IMG/VR virus record: IMGVR_UViG_3300032893_000089
Span: 1-46,875 of that record
Length of the DNA: 46,875 bases
Source: a virus
Direction: 5' to 3' (one strand)
The notes below the pieces were generated by a model, which ran no database searches, was not told the DNA's origin, and saw nothing but the letters and a program-made list of their open reading frames with translations. Positions 8,979 through 16,925 of the stretch are shown here, piece after piece (position 1 is the stretch's first letter; each line of letters opens with the position of its first letter). Position numbers and translations under genes: made by a program.

Positions 8979-9470
8979 TTAATCCTTGCTCAGCAGAATC
9001 GATTCTGCATAGAGCTGGTTATCTACCTGAGCGGCAATTAGTTTGCCTCTGGATAAAATCTCATCCGCCGGTTCGACTACAGAAGCCTCAATGACATCTA
9101 TGTCAGTCTCACCGTCGGGATTAAGAATCCATGCCTCCACAATGATATCTGTCTGGGCTATCGCCACCATGCGGTCGCCAGGGCGACTATGAATCCTATC
9201 AGGAGCCTCGTAGTACTTCTGGCCTACCTCAAACAACAGAACAACCTTGCCTTGGATAAGTTTCAAGATATGTCCGTCGATATGCTTTCTGCCTATCAAC
9301 CTAGTACCGGCGGGTAGATACATGGTCTTGACATACCAGATGTCTTGGAAACTATGCGTGACCAGCGGCGACGGTCCTTGTACTATCGAAGCCTTGTAGG
9401 CAAGATACGCTACCTTGTCGTCCCACGACAGGCCTCTGATCTTAGGTATACAGGCCAAGGGCTTGTTCAT
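8979..9470 (-). CDS. Cupin-fold phage protein
   Basis: 163 residues. The central part has the cupin layout: VKTMYLPAGTRLIGRKH (motif 1 with the His of a metal site), then LKLIQGKVVLLFE, then a second strand pair around RPGDRMVAIAQTDIIVEAW. The pattern 'xxxLPAGTxLxGxxH' is shared with short cupin proteins carried by many podo- and siphophages beside tail genes. No substrate can be read. The start overlaps the stop of the upstream 79-residue gene (ATGTTG... region) and it ends two bases before the ejection protein start, so it is part of the late transcript. Confidence 0.72.
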   Translation of the reverse strand: MNKPLACIPKIRGLSWDDKVAYLAYKASIVQGPSPLVTHSFQDIWYVKTMYLPAGTRLIGRKHIDGHILKLIQGKVVLLFEVGQKYYEAPDRIHSRPGDRMVAIAQTDIIVEAWILNPDGETDIDVIEASVVEPADEILSRGKLIAAQVDNQLYAESILLSKD

Positions 9471-9706
9471 GTTGCAGCTACCTGTGAAACCACTACACCA
9501 TTGACGAAGGTCATCGAGCCATTCGTGCCACCGCCCGTTAGCTTGGCGGTGACTATGGTTCCAGTATAACCTTTAAGCAAGGTCTTGTTGAGCAAGGCGT
9601 AGACAGCGTTAAGCCAGTTGAAAAAGTATCCAGTCTTCCTGCCATCAGAATCGACAATCACACTAGAACGATCAGGCGGCCAGACAGTTTGACTTCCAAA
9701 GCTCAT
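9467..9706 (-). CDS. Small virion-operon protein, unknown
   Basis: 79 residues, ATGA-coupled to the gp10-like gene upstream and overlapping the cupin gene downstream. The C-terminal half (YTGTIVTAKLTGGGTNGSM...VVSQ) is a short beta-hairpin-like, Thr/Gly-rich stretch common in neck and fibre-attachment proteins. No family recognised with certainty. Confidence 0.6.
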   Translation of the reverse strand: MSFGSQTVWPPDRSSVIVDSDGRKTGYFFNWLNAVYALLNKTLLKGYTGTIVTAKLTGGGTNGSMTFVNGVVVSQVAAT

Positions 9707-11271
9707 AGAGTTCCAAGGTCCATTTGCAGGTCTATAGACGACAACCTAAAGGGCGTCGGGCAGCGATGCTGGAAGTGATAGGCTCGCCGGCGGAACGACC
9801 CATTAGAAGGTAGAATGGGGGTCTTGAGCGAGAGGTCTATGGTTCTAAAGTTAGACCACTGGGTTGAATCGTAGTCGTCCTCGTTAAACCTGGACTTCAA
9901 TGTACTGCCTGGATACTTGCTAGCGTTGAAGAACATGAAGTTGAGTTGCTTCCTACGCCTAGTACCGCCGTCGTAACTAGGGGTGTAGATGTCCACAGTC
10001 GGAGCGGCATTGGTGAAGTTAAATCCACCGCTACCAGAAATAGCGTCTACGGACTGTAAATAGTCAGGCAGAACTTGATAATAGAGGCCATTCAAGGCAT
10101 GAATCTGCTGGCCCAGTACGACGGTGGGACCGCTGAACGAAGGCGATGCCGCCGAGACCAGCGGGAACATATTACCCTGGGCATCCTGCCAGACGTGCCA
10201 GAGCTTGTAGTCAATGTCGTAGGCTAGGGTGACGTTGGCTGCGAGGCTGGTCAATAGGTAGAACCGATGACCGCCCATCTTAAGTACCGACGACCTCCAG
10301 TAGTTGCTATTAGGCAGTGCTGGAATATGATTACCTGAGTATTGTAACAGGAACCTATCCACCGGCGGTGTCGAAACAATGCTGAACGAGAGGTTAGACA
10401 ACTGAGCTACCTGTGGTACGTTCTCGGGTCCAGCTGCCAACCACAGGCAATTCCCATCAATCTCTTGAACTGTCGTGCCTTCCTCACACCCATAAGGTAT
10501 CAAAGCACCTTGGACCGAGGCCAGCGGACTACCCGTAGCATTACCAGCATCGTAAAAGATGTTGGTAGAATTCTGCTTAAACGCAATAACGTAGGTCAGG
10601 TGGCTAGTCAGAGCAATCGCTTTGTCGGGGGTGCTACCTGCCTGGATTACGTTTAGGGCATTCCAGGTAGTCATATCATTGATGTTAGACCCCCAGATAT
10701 TATTCTGAGAATCCATGATATAGAGAGTACCATCTAGGAATGCCCAGCCAAAGGCATAGGGACCCGAGGGGAAGCCTGTGATAGTAGTGCCAGTCATACT
10801 CAGCATAGGGGTATGACCAGGCAGGGGATTAGCTAAATAATAGGCGCCGGTTTCATTCTGGAACACTACAGTGTTCATTGCACCTGCGTCGTAGCGCAGG
10901 AATGAATAGGGATAGCTACCGTCGACTGAACCTATCAGTTGGCTAGCTAGGCCTGGAATAATCGAGAAACAATTACCAGGAGTCTCAATCGCCAGGGTGG
11001 TAATTGCAGGCGAAGTCAGTGCAGCGCCCATGATGCCCAGGCCGATGGTGCCTGGGCTACTATAGGCATAACCAGCTAGGCCTGGACGTTTCTCAACTAC
11101 CCAGTCGCCGGTATGAGGATCTCGCTCTGCGTAGGCATTGACTAGCCTAGCATCTTGCAACAGAGTTCCGTTGCGAGACGAATAGGTCTGGACTAAGGGC
11201 CAGCGCTTGGGCTGCCTAACCGTCGGCGCCTGGCCCGACTGTGGCGGCATTTGCTCAGGCGGTGTACTCAT
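9703..11271 (-). CDS. P22 gp10-like packaged-DNA stabilisation / tail hub protein
   Basis: 522 residues, near the length of P22 gp10 (472). It opens with a Pro-rich leader, then RWPLVQTYSSRNGTLLQDARLVNAYAE, the 'NxYxE' start typical of gp10-like hub proteins, and is beta-rich throughout, ending FRLSSIDLQMDLGTL. In P22 this protein binds gp4 and closes the tail channel after packaging, with gp9 and gp26 attached. Here it directly follows the gp4-like gene through an ATGA overlap, as in that family. No repeat or enzymatic motif seen. Confidence 0.82.
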   Translation of the reverse strand: MSTPPEQMPPQSGQAPTVRQPKRWPLVQTYSSRNGTLLQDARLVNAYAERDPHTGDWVVEKRPGLAGYAYSSPGTIGLGIMGAALTSPAITTLAIETPGNCFSIIPGLASQLIGSVDGSYPYSFLRYDAGAMNTVVFQNETGAYYLANPLPGHTPMLSMTGTTITGFPSGPYAFGWAFLDGTLYIMDSQNNIWGSNINDMTTWNALNVIQAGSTPDKAIALTSHLTYVIAFKQNSTNIFYDAGNATGSPLASVQGALIPYGCEEGTTVQEIDGNCLWLAAGPENVPQVAQLSNLSFSIVSTPPVDRFLLQYSGNHIPALPNSNYWRSSVLKMGGHRFYLLTSLAANVTLAYDIDYKLWHVWQDAQGNMFPLVSAASPSFSGPTVVLGQQIHALNGLYYQVLPDYLQSVDAISGSGGFNFTNAAPTVDIYTPSYDGGTRRRKQLNFMFFNASKYPGSTLKSRFNEDDYDSTQWSNFRTIDLSLKTPILPSNGSFRRRAYHFQHRCPTPFRLSSIDLQMDLGTL

Positions 11272-12002
11272 GCAAACCTGTTCTGGGCATAGCCCATTCT
11301 AGAGTCAGGCTGGAACTGAGTCGGTGCGTCTTCGACATCCCAATTCTCGAGGGCTGTCCTGTACTGCATAGCACGACTAGCACAGCGCTCTTGAGTCTGG
11401 GCAGGCTGGCCCGTGGAACTCTCGTCGGCCAGGCCCCAGAGCAGGGCCAAGAACCATTCCTGCGGAAAGACCATTTGATCGGTTAGCTGAACAGCATTAG
11501 TCTGTTGCTGCTGAACGATCAAATGAACTTGACCTTGGGTAGCAAACGACGCCGAGGGGGCTTGCCAGAGGTTAACATTCAGTACCGCCGGCTGTTTGTC
11601 TACATAGTACGAAGTGATAGTACCGGGGGATGACCTAGTACCGACGGTATCCCATTCGCTGCGGCCCAGCGGTATCAGTGGGTACATGGTCTGGCCCGAC
11701 GGATTGCCAGGGTTGTAGAGAAAGTAACCTTCCTTCACTCTTAGGGGCTTGGTGGTTATGCCATTCAGTATCTGGGTCTGAGGATAGAGATAGACTCCGG
11801 CGGTCAGCGCTATGGGTAGGTCTAACTCCAGCCACAGCTTCAGCCCCTGCGTCTGCCAGGCATTCACCATGTCATTCAGCCTTTCCATCCCCATAGCTAG
11901 TTGTTCGCTATTGGGATCCTGGCCTAGTTCGAGCAAACCAGTCTCGAAGTAAGCTCGCTTGATCAGCCGAACTGGAGTGTTGGTATAGGACGGAATAGTC
12001 AT
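11268..12002 (-). CDS. P22 gp4-like tail accessory factor (head-tail adaptor)
   Basis: 244 residues. The N-terminus reads LIKRAYFETGLLELGQDPNSEQLAMGMERLNDMVNAWQTQGLKLW, the helical 'A(L)...LG...P...(D/E)...A...LN.M...W...G..L' pattern that marks gp4-type adaptors; a second conserved block is FPQEWFLALLWGLADES. In P22, gp4 sits under the portal and is needed to complete heads. Start and stop both overlap neighbours by four bases, placing it firmly in the capsid-tail transcript. Confidence 0.83.
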   Translation of the reverse strand: MTIPSYTNTPVRLIKRAYFETGLLELGQDPNSEQLAMGMERLNDMVNAWQTQGLKLWLELDLPIALTAGVYLYPQTQILNGITTKPLRVKEGYFLYNPGNPSGQTMYPLIPLGRSEWDTVGTRSSPGTITSYYVDKQPAVLNVNLWQAPSASFATQGQVHLIVQQQQTNAVQLTDQMVFPQEWFLALLWGLADESSTGQPAQTQERCASRAMQYRTALENWDVEDAPTQFQPDSRMGYAQNRFA

Positions 12003-12382
12003 ACCTGCTTCTCCGCATCCAGACCAAACACAAAGTACTTGGACTTGGTGATACCACTGTTAATGGAGTGGCTGGTCATCCAGATCTTACGATCCCAGGA
12101 ATCACTAGCCAGGGAGGTAGACGAGAACGGTAGGTCTGGGCGAAAGGCATTCCTGGATTCCATAGGCAGCAGAAGCTGGCCGGGACTCCACCACAGGCGG
12201 ATGCCCATTTTCTCTTCCAACAGCCACCAGAACGAATCGATTCTGAGACCTCTAGGTGCTGAGGTAAGTTTGTCGAGGTCTAGGACTACGGCAGGTTCTA
12301 CTAGATCTTCAGTGAAGAACCCCCTGACTTGGATCTTGACGTTTTTGGAACTGTCACTAAGGATACGTGTTTGGAAAGCCAT
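11999..12382 (-). CDS. Conserved neck-region protein, unknown
   Basis: 127 residues, ATGA overlap with the gp4-like gene. Contains RIDSFWWLLEEKMGIRLWW in the centre and a beta-rich second half (WMTSHSINSG...YFVFGLD). Small proteins of this type often lie between the capsid group and gp4 in P22-like phages. The start at ATG 12382 has no Shine-Dalgarno sequence: the bases before it are ATTTTTACCCCT, immediately downstream of the two-box inverted repeat at 12389-12428. Expression could therefore depend on that element (new transcript with very short leader) or on reinitiation. Confidence 0.65.
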   Translation of the reverse strand: MAFQTRILSDSSKNVKIQVRGFFTEDLVEPAVVLDLDKLTSAPRGLRIDSFWWLLEEKMGIRLWWSPGQLLLPMESRNAFRPDLPFSSTSLASDSWDRKIWMTSHSINSGITKSKYFVFGLDAEKQV

Positions 12383-12388
12383 AGGGGT

Positions 12389-12428
12389 AAAAATGTACGT
12401 GGATTACGACCAACATAATCCACGTACA
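12389..12428 (-). promoter_or_regulatory. Two-box CCACGT element forming a 13-bp hairpin plus T5 (terminator and/or promoter)
   Basis: On the minus strand TGTACGTGGATTA and TAATCCACGTACA form a perfect 13-bp inverted repeat around a 9-base loop, followed by TTTTT. Read as RNA this is a plausible intrinsic terminator behind the capsid genes, but the stem is only moderately GC-rich. The same boxes occur at 24825, 34224 and 44620, where they do not form this hairpin, so a second role as a phage promoter or operator site is likely. See the separate finding. Confidence 0.7.
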
Positions 12429-12436
12429 CCATCTCC

Positions 12437-13243
12437 TTAGCGCTCTTTCTGCGCAACAACAAAGTCCACAGTCATAGTCTTGGACGATGCCTGACCGGTC
12501 TGCACACCCAGGGTGGGTGCCAGATTGGCGGTAGACAGGGACAGACCAGTGACCTGAACACACCGACCTACCGTCGGGCTAACCGAGACACCCGCAGAGT
12601 TGACTGCGCCCGATCCCGACTGAGGTAGGTAACCAACCAGCTGCTGTCCAACGAAGGCGTTGAGATAGCCATTCCGATCAATATACCAACCAAGGTCGAT
12701 GTTGACAGCATTCGCAAAGAAGGTATTGTAGAATGCTACCGGGATCGCAGTAGTCGTAAGGGTGCTCGCAATAGCACTAATGATGTTGAGGACAGTACCA
12801 CCACTGGACTTCTGGAAGTATACACCGTCGGCAATGGATGTAAACGGTGTAGCATTGATCGAAATCAGACCCGCAATGAAAGCCGAGTTTGTGATATCGC
12901 TCAACTGAAGTCGCGTGAGGAAGAACGCCTTTTTGCCAGCCAGGGCCCCCTGCGGCAGGGTGAAACCTGCCGAGGGAGTCTGGATAGATTCAAAGTTGTT
13001 CGTCGCACCCGCAGTGGTGAACAGAGCCAGACCGCCGTCACCGGCGGCGTTGGCTACAGTGCCAGCACCACCAGCGGAGACGGTCCACAAGCCCGTCGCT
13101 CCGAGACTGTTGTCGAAGTCGTCACAGAACGCATGGTAAAAGACAGGATTCCCATAGCCAGAGTCAGCCATAGGGCCGTAGGGAAAATCCGTCGTAGAGC
13201 CGGCAGGAACCCGGCATGGCGGCGGACTGGGAGTGACACTCAT
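12437..13243 (-). CDS. Virion structural protein, lectin/jelly-roll-like
   Basis: 268 residues with a strong AAAGGAGGT site before ATG 13243. Beta-rich with FYHAFCDDFDNSLGATGLWTVSAGGAGTV near the start and regularly spaced aromatic/Gly strands (DGVYFQKSSGGTVLN; LGWYIDRNGYLNAFVGQQLVGYL), as in concanavalin-like domains. The gene follows the major capsid gene directly, and similar proteins in this position are head-surface or fibre proteins. Exact role unknown; the conclusion rests on position and fold-like pattern. Confidence 0.7.
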   Translation of the reverse strand: MSVTPSPPPCRVPAGSTTDFPYGPMADSGYGNPVFYHAFCDDFDNSLGATGLWTVSAGGAGTVANAAGDGGLALFTTAGATNNFESIQTPSAGFTLPQGALAGKKAFFLTRLQLSDITNSAFIAGLISINATPFTSIADGVYFQKSSGGTVLNIISAIASTLTTTAIPVAFYNTFFANAVNIDLGWYIDRNGYLNAFVGQQLVGYLPQSGSGAVNSAGVSVSPTVGRCVQVTGLSLSTANLAPTLGVQTGQASSKTMTVDFVVAQKER

Positions 13244-13254
13244 CGTGACCTCCT

Positions 13255-14178
13255 TTACGGGCCGTTAGAACCCAGAATCCCACGAGGATCGGTGTTACCA
13301 ACGCTGAACCGCATGTAGGTCGCGGCCAGAGCGTTCTTGGTTCCGAAATCGTTGTCCTGGTCAAAGAACGGCTTGTCGCGCCAGAACATCATCATACCGT
13401 GCGGGCAGTTGGTTCTAACAAACCAAGCGTGCGGCGAGGTATAGAAGTGATTGAGCTTAATGCCCTCCGGGAAGGCGTTGGTCGCCTTGAGAGCATTAAT
13501 ATCGTTGTTCGACGTGCCGGGCTGAAGTACCGACTTCAGAATCCGGTTAGCGTTGAACCACTCCTGGCGGGGAATATGCAGGGAACGCGGCAGTATAGAG
13601 ATGAACAGCCCACGGTCGGACTGAAGACCCATAGCCTGGATGCAGATATCCTCCAGAGAAGCCTCCAGAAGGTCTGCACTCGGGGTCAGCGCATTCGAGA
13701 ACGTACCACCCGTAGCATTAGGCTGAGCTGCACTACACAGCGTCTGACCGTTCGCATTAAGGTAGACCGCACCTGTGAAGGCATCGTTATAGACTGCCGC
13801 ACAGATCGTCTCGATAGTCTGACGAATCGAGAAAGCATTGCCCTCCGCACGAGACATCGAAACCTTCTCGTACAGATTGTCGCGCAGCTCTTCGTAGGTC
13901 ACGATGTAGCCAAGCGAATAGGCAATGTGAGGGTAGGTCGAAACTGCACCCTGGATTTCCGAGTCGTAGGTGACCTCACCGCCTTCGGGCTTGGCCGCAG
14001 CCAGTCCGAAGCCAGTAACCATCACGTCCTGCTCGTAAGCCTGGTCGGAATCCTCGACCTGATAGTCTGAGGTATATTCGACCGGGTGCTCGTCGTAGAC
14101 CTGCCCCCAGAAAGCGTGCACTCCAGGCCAAAGGGCCTTCGGATGTGCACCACTGGTAATTACGCCACCAACAGCCAT
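13255..14178 (-). CDS. Major capsid protein
   Basis: 307 residues behind AAGGAG. Located after portal, scaffold and two small head genes, as expected for the capsid protein. Sequence features: WGQVYDEHPVEYTSDYQVEDSDQAYEQDV near the N-terminus, an aliphatic central helix (VTYEELRDNLYEKV...SIRQTIETICAAVYNDAF) and a C-terminal stretch HAWFVRTNCPHGMMMFWR...FGTKNALAATYMRFSVG that resembles the P-domain end of HK97-fold capsids of the Mu gpT-like and related groups. It should build the head together with the 214-residue protein upstream. Confidence 0.82.
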   Translation of the reverse strand: MAVGGVITSGAHPKALWPGVHAFWGQVYDEHPVEYTSDYQVEDSDQAYEQDVMVTGFGLAAAKPEGGEVTYDSEIQGAVSTYPHIAYSLGYIVTYEELRDNLYEKVSMSRAEGNAFSIRQTIETICAAVYNDAFTGAVYLNANGQTLCSAAQPNATGGTFSNALTPSADLLEASLEDICIQAMGLQSDRGLFISILPRSLHIPRQEWFNANRILKSVLQPGTSNNDINALKATNAFPEGIKLNHFYTSPHAWFVRTNCPHGMMMFWRDKPFFDQDNDFGTKNALAATYMRFSVGNTDPRGILGSNGP

Positions 14179-14190
14179 GACTGATTCTCC

Positions 14191-14835
14191 TTAGATGCCG
14201 ACCGTGCCGGTGCCACGACCAAAGGTATGGTTATTGATGATAACCTCCCACTTCTGTGCACCGCCGCCTGTAGCCGGGCTGGTGACGAAGTTGTTGTCGA
14301 TCCGCTGCACGAACTTGAGGATCTTCAAGTTCAACGTAGCGGTAGCCGTGGACACAGTGCCTCCGTCAAGCATTGTGCCCGAGACTACCACGCCAGTCGC
14401 TGGAAGAGCATACACAATCGATGCGTTCTTGGACAGGGCGGTAGCTGAGGTGAGGTTGGTGGCGGAACCGCCTTCCTGGATCTCGTAGACGATGTTCGGG
14501 TCATCCGAAACAGCGGCATAGTAGATCTGGGTCTGAGCACCCGTGGGGCGGCTGATCTTGGACAGATCGTTCACGTTGATATAGGGGCCAAAGGGTAGCA
14601 GGCCTACCGCAACAATCACTCCAACCGCAGGGTTAGAACCTGCCGCCGTCAGTGCAATGTTGGGAATGCCCAGGGGGCTACCGCCGGTAGCCAGTGACAC
14701 AAGATCGCCCACGTAAAAAGGCGTAGCCACTGCTGCGGCGATAGCATAGGTGTTGACCTTGCCGTCGTACTTCGCACCGTTCAGGTATCTGAGAGGCGAG
14801 AGTCCGGAAGGCCGATTCGGGTTAACGAATGCCAT
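14191..14835 (-). CDS. Head decoration/stabilising protein candidate
   Basis: 214 residues, Gly/Thr/Val/Ala-rich, beta-type. Sits directly before the capsid gene. The repeated short strand pattern (TPFYVGDLVSLATGGSP; VGVIVAVGLLPFGPYI; IYYAAVSDDPNIVYEIQEGG) is what is usually found in trimeric capsid decoration proteins, whose first part is a G-D-x-V motif. No direct evidence of surface location; confidence is in coding status and head association. Confidence 0.68.
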   Translation of the reverse strand: MAFVNPNRPSGLSPLRYLNGAKYDGKVNTYAIAAAVATPFYVGDLVSLATGGSPLGIPNIALTAAGSNPAVGVIVAVGLLPFGPYINVNDLSKISRPTGAQTQIYYAAVSDDPNIVYEIQEGGSATNLTSATALSKNASIVYALPATGVVVSGTMLDGGTVSTATATLNLKILKFVQRIDNNFVTSPATGGGAQKWEVIINNHTFGRGTGTVGI

Positions 14836-14847
14836 TAGGGATCTCCA

Positions 14848-15408
14848 TTAAGGGGAAGTTGAAAAGGGCTTAGACTGTCGGCCAATCTTCGCCACTCGCT
14901 TGGGTCTGTTGAACAGTGCTGTTTTGACGTAGGCTGTTGCATCCTTAGACAACCGCCCATCCTTGCCAACGATCATCTCGTTTTCAAAGATAGACTGCAT
15001 CTTAGCGATGTTGTGGTTCTCGAGGACCTTTTGGTCCTCGTTGAAATACTCTTCGGGAATCTTCATCAGAGTCAGGCCTATGGGAGCCCCGTCGTCGGTC
15101 TTGCCGCCGACGATAGAGACGGCATCGCCCAGGTCAGTATTGCCGTTAGAACCTGGCTTCTGACCTGGATTGTTGATGTTCAGCGATACCTCGTGACGCT
15201 GGACCTTGACGTAACCAGCGTCCATCGCCTGGGCTACCTTGTCGTCGCGGAACCAGTGCAGGTGGAATCCAGGAATCTCTTGGACTACCTCCAGCTTGCG
15301 GCGAGGCGTGGACATTGGGATACGACGACGCTGGGTCGGTGTAGTCGTACCTGGCTTGTCAGCAACCGTGGACTTGGTAATGTTCCCATCAACTTGAGCC
15401 TGACTCAT
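14848..15408 (-). CDS. Conserved head-module protein
   Basis: 186 residues. After a disordered Thr/Pro-rich leader there is RRKLEVVQEIPGFHLHWFRDDKVAQAMDAGYVKVQRHEV, a signature (IPG-HLHW-R...A...GY) I recognise from proteins encoded between scaffold and capsid genes of many short-tailed phages; their function is unknown. The C-terminal half is basic (RPKRVAKIGRQSK). Leader M32 (MSTPRRKLEV) is an alternative start, but the upstream start fits the nine-base gap to the scaffold gene better. Confidence 0.7.
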   Translation of the reverse strand: MSQAQVDGNITKSTVADKPGTTTPTQRRRIPMSTPRRKLEVVQEIPGFHLHWFRDDKVAQAMDAGYVKVQRHEVSLNINNPGQKPGSNGNTDLGDAVSIVGGKTDDGAPIGLTLMKIPEEYFNEDQKVLENHNIAKMQSIFENEMIVGKDGRLSKDATAYVKTALFNRPKRVAKIGRQSKPFSTSP

Positions 15409-15417
15409 GACGATTCC

Positions 15418-16308
15418 TTACTTGAAATAAGTTGCAGCGTAAGACTTGCGCCATTCGGCTTCGGTCTTGAATTTCTTTCCCTGGCCGACGACCCGTTGGG
15501 CCTGGCGATCGCAGGCGGCTTTGGCCTCAGGCGGCAGGTCAGCATAGGACTTGCCCGTACCGTCAGTACCACCGGCGTCACCGCCGCCTCGACTGCCTTC
15601 CATTCGCTGAGCACCTCTAGTGTCAGCGATGCCAAAGCGCTCCTTGGTTTTCTGGGCAGCCAAGGCATAGCGCTGGCTAGGCGTGAGGTTTTTAGTCACC
15701 CCACTAGCATTGAGTTCTGCCAGGATTGCCACGCTTGCCGCAGCCATTACTTTGTCCGTTTCAAACCAAGGATTATCGCTAAGGAACTGCCTGAACTCAG
15801 GCGTGTTAACGGGGTCGGTCGGGATTGTTGAGGTAGTCTGCGCCCCACCGCCGGTTTTGTCAACAGCGAGCTTTTCCTTTTCTCGCCGCACCTTGTCGCG
15901 TTCGTCGCGCAGGCGCTCTTCCTCTTCAAAGTCATTCGCAGTACGAGCAGCCTTGATTTGGGCAGTCAGTTCGGCTTCCCTCCCAGACAGATCAACGGTC
16001 TTGGTTTCAACTACGGTTTCTTGCAGAGCATCCAGGGCGGCCTGTTGAGCACGCAGCTGGGCCTGAAGTGTGGCGTTCTGTTGCTTGACATTATCCAGGT
16101 CTGACCTAATGCGGTCCCGGTCGGTACGCAGGTGGCCGTTGATTTGAAGGTACTGGGTAGCGTCAACCCACTTCGCAGGGTCGCCCCGGAATTCCTCCTT
16201 GGGAACCCAACCAGCCTGGCGAGCTTGGGATTCAGCTTGAGCTGTAGTGTCGTCGGTACCCGCACCGTCGTTCATGCCTTTACGGACTTCTGTTTCGGTA
16301 GTGCTCAT
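15418..16308 (-). CDS. Capsid scaffolding protein
   Basis: 296 residues, highly charged and helical. Residues 28-55 (ARQAGWVPKEEFRGDPAKWVDATQYL) match the 'GWVPKEEF.GDP.KWVDA' block of phage scaffold proteins. A coiled coil follows at about 60-150 (KQQNATLQAQLRAQQAAL; FEEEERLRDERDKVRREKEKL), then a basic C-terminus (RVVGQGKKFKTEAEWRKSYAATYFK) suited to bind the capsid protein. Gene order portal, scaffold, capsid supports the call. The GroES-like gene ends two bases before it. Confidence 0.82.
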   Translation of the reverse strand: MSTTETEVRKGMNDGAGTDDTTAQAESQARQAGWVPKEEFRGDPAKWVDATQYLQINGHLRTDRDRIRSDLDNVKQQNATLQAQLRAQQAALDALQETVVETKTVDLSGREAELTAQIKAARTANDFEEEERLRDERDKVRREKEKLAVDKTGGGAQTTSTIPTDPVNTPEFRQFLSDNPWFETDKVMAAASVAILAELNASGVTKNLTPSQRYALAAQKTKERFGIADTRGAQRMEGSRGGGDAGGTDGTGKSYADLPPEAKAACDRQAQRVVGQGKKFKTEAEWRKSYAATYFK

Positions 16309-16309
16309 G

Positions 16310-16657
16310 CTAGGCTTCCTCGGTGATCTGGCAATAGATATCGCCGCAGTTCACCATTCGATACTTGCGGTATTCCTTGTTGGGGCCCTCCGGTAGGGTG
16401 CCGTTAACGATCTTCCCGGCGAGGGCGCCGATCATCACCTTGTCGCCTACCTTAGCCCTAGGCACGGATTCGTCGTTCCAGCACTCCGGTCCAATCTCCA
16501 GAACAATTGCGCGGGTCTCTACCATACGCGAACGTTCCTGGGCAGAAGGCGGAATAATCAGTCGTGTGGCCTGGAACTCCGGTTCATACGGAATACACAG
16601 GACCGAGTAACCCAAGGGCTTGAGGCCGGATCTATTCACTAGTGTCATCTGACTCAT
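16310..16657 (-). CDS. GroES-like co-chaperonin
   Basis: 115 residues, the size of a GroES subunit. Follows the GroES plan: LGYSVLCIPYEPE (beta strand of 'DRVLV'), a mobile-loop region RLIIPPSAQERSRMVET, TRAIVLEIGPEC (the 'GxVxAVGxG' strand), PRAKVGDKVMIGALAG (the 'VKVGDxVxF' strand) and a final NCGDIYCQI matching 'ESDILAI'. It would work with host GroEL in capsid folding; it lies directly between portal and scaffold. It overlaps the 97-residue gene upstream by 26 bases. Confidence 0.78.
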   Translation of the reverse strand: MSQMTLVNRSGLKPLGYSVLCIPYEPEFQATRLIIPPSAQERSRMVETRAIVLEIGPECWNDESVPRAKVGDKVMIGALAGKIVNGTLPEGPNKEYRKYRMVNCGDIYCQITEEA

Positions 16658-16925
16658 CCTTTTGCGGCGGTTCGCCGGTTAATGCTATACAGTACTGTTC
16701 GTAGTCTAGGTCAATCAACTCATTCAACTGTGCAATCGAAGCTCTTGCCTGGGCGTTGGCAGTATGGGTTTCAACGGGATCACTGGACTGAAAGGCTCCC
16801 GCCTCCCATTGCTCCCGAAGCATTTCCACTCCCACCTTGAGATACTCCATCATTCCCTGAGTTCCCGGATTGGCTTTCCAGTCTAGGAACTCCGCTTCCG
16901 TCAGGATTCTTTCCCTGCGTCTCAT
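16632..16925 (-). CDS. Small head-module protein overprinted on the portal gene
   Basis: 97 residues: MRRRERILTEAEFLDWKANPGTQGM..., then LREQWEAGAF and LNELIDLDYEQYCIALTG. Composition is that of a soluble helical protein, not of an accidental frame. An almost ideal site GGAGG lies five bases before the ATG. Its first 146 bases run through the last 49 codons of the portal gene in another frame, where the portal encodes only a Gly/Ser/Asn-rich tail. Similar small proteins follow the portal in other podophages; function unknown. Confidence 0.68.
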   Translation of the reverse strand: MRRRERILTEAEFLDWKANPGTQGMMEYLKVGVEMLREQWEAGAFQSSDPVETHTANAQARASIAQLNELIDLDYEQYCIALTGEPPQKDESDDTSE

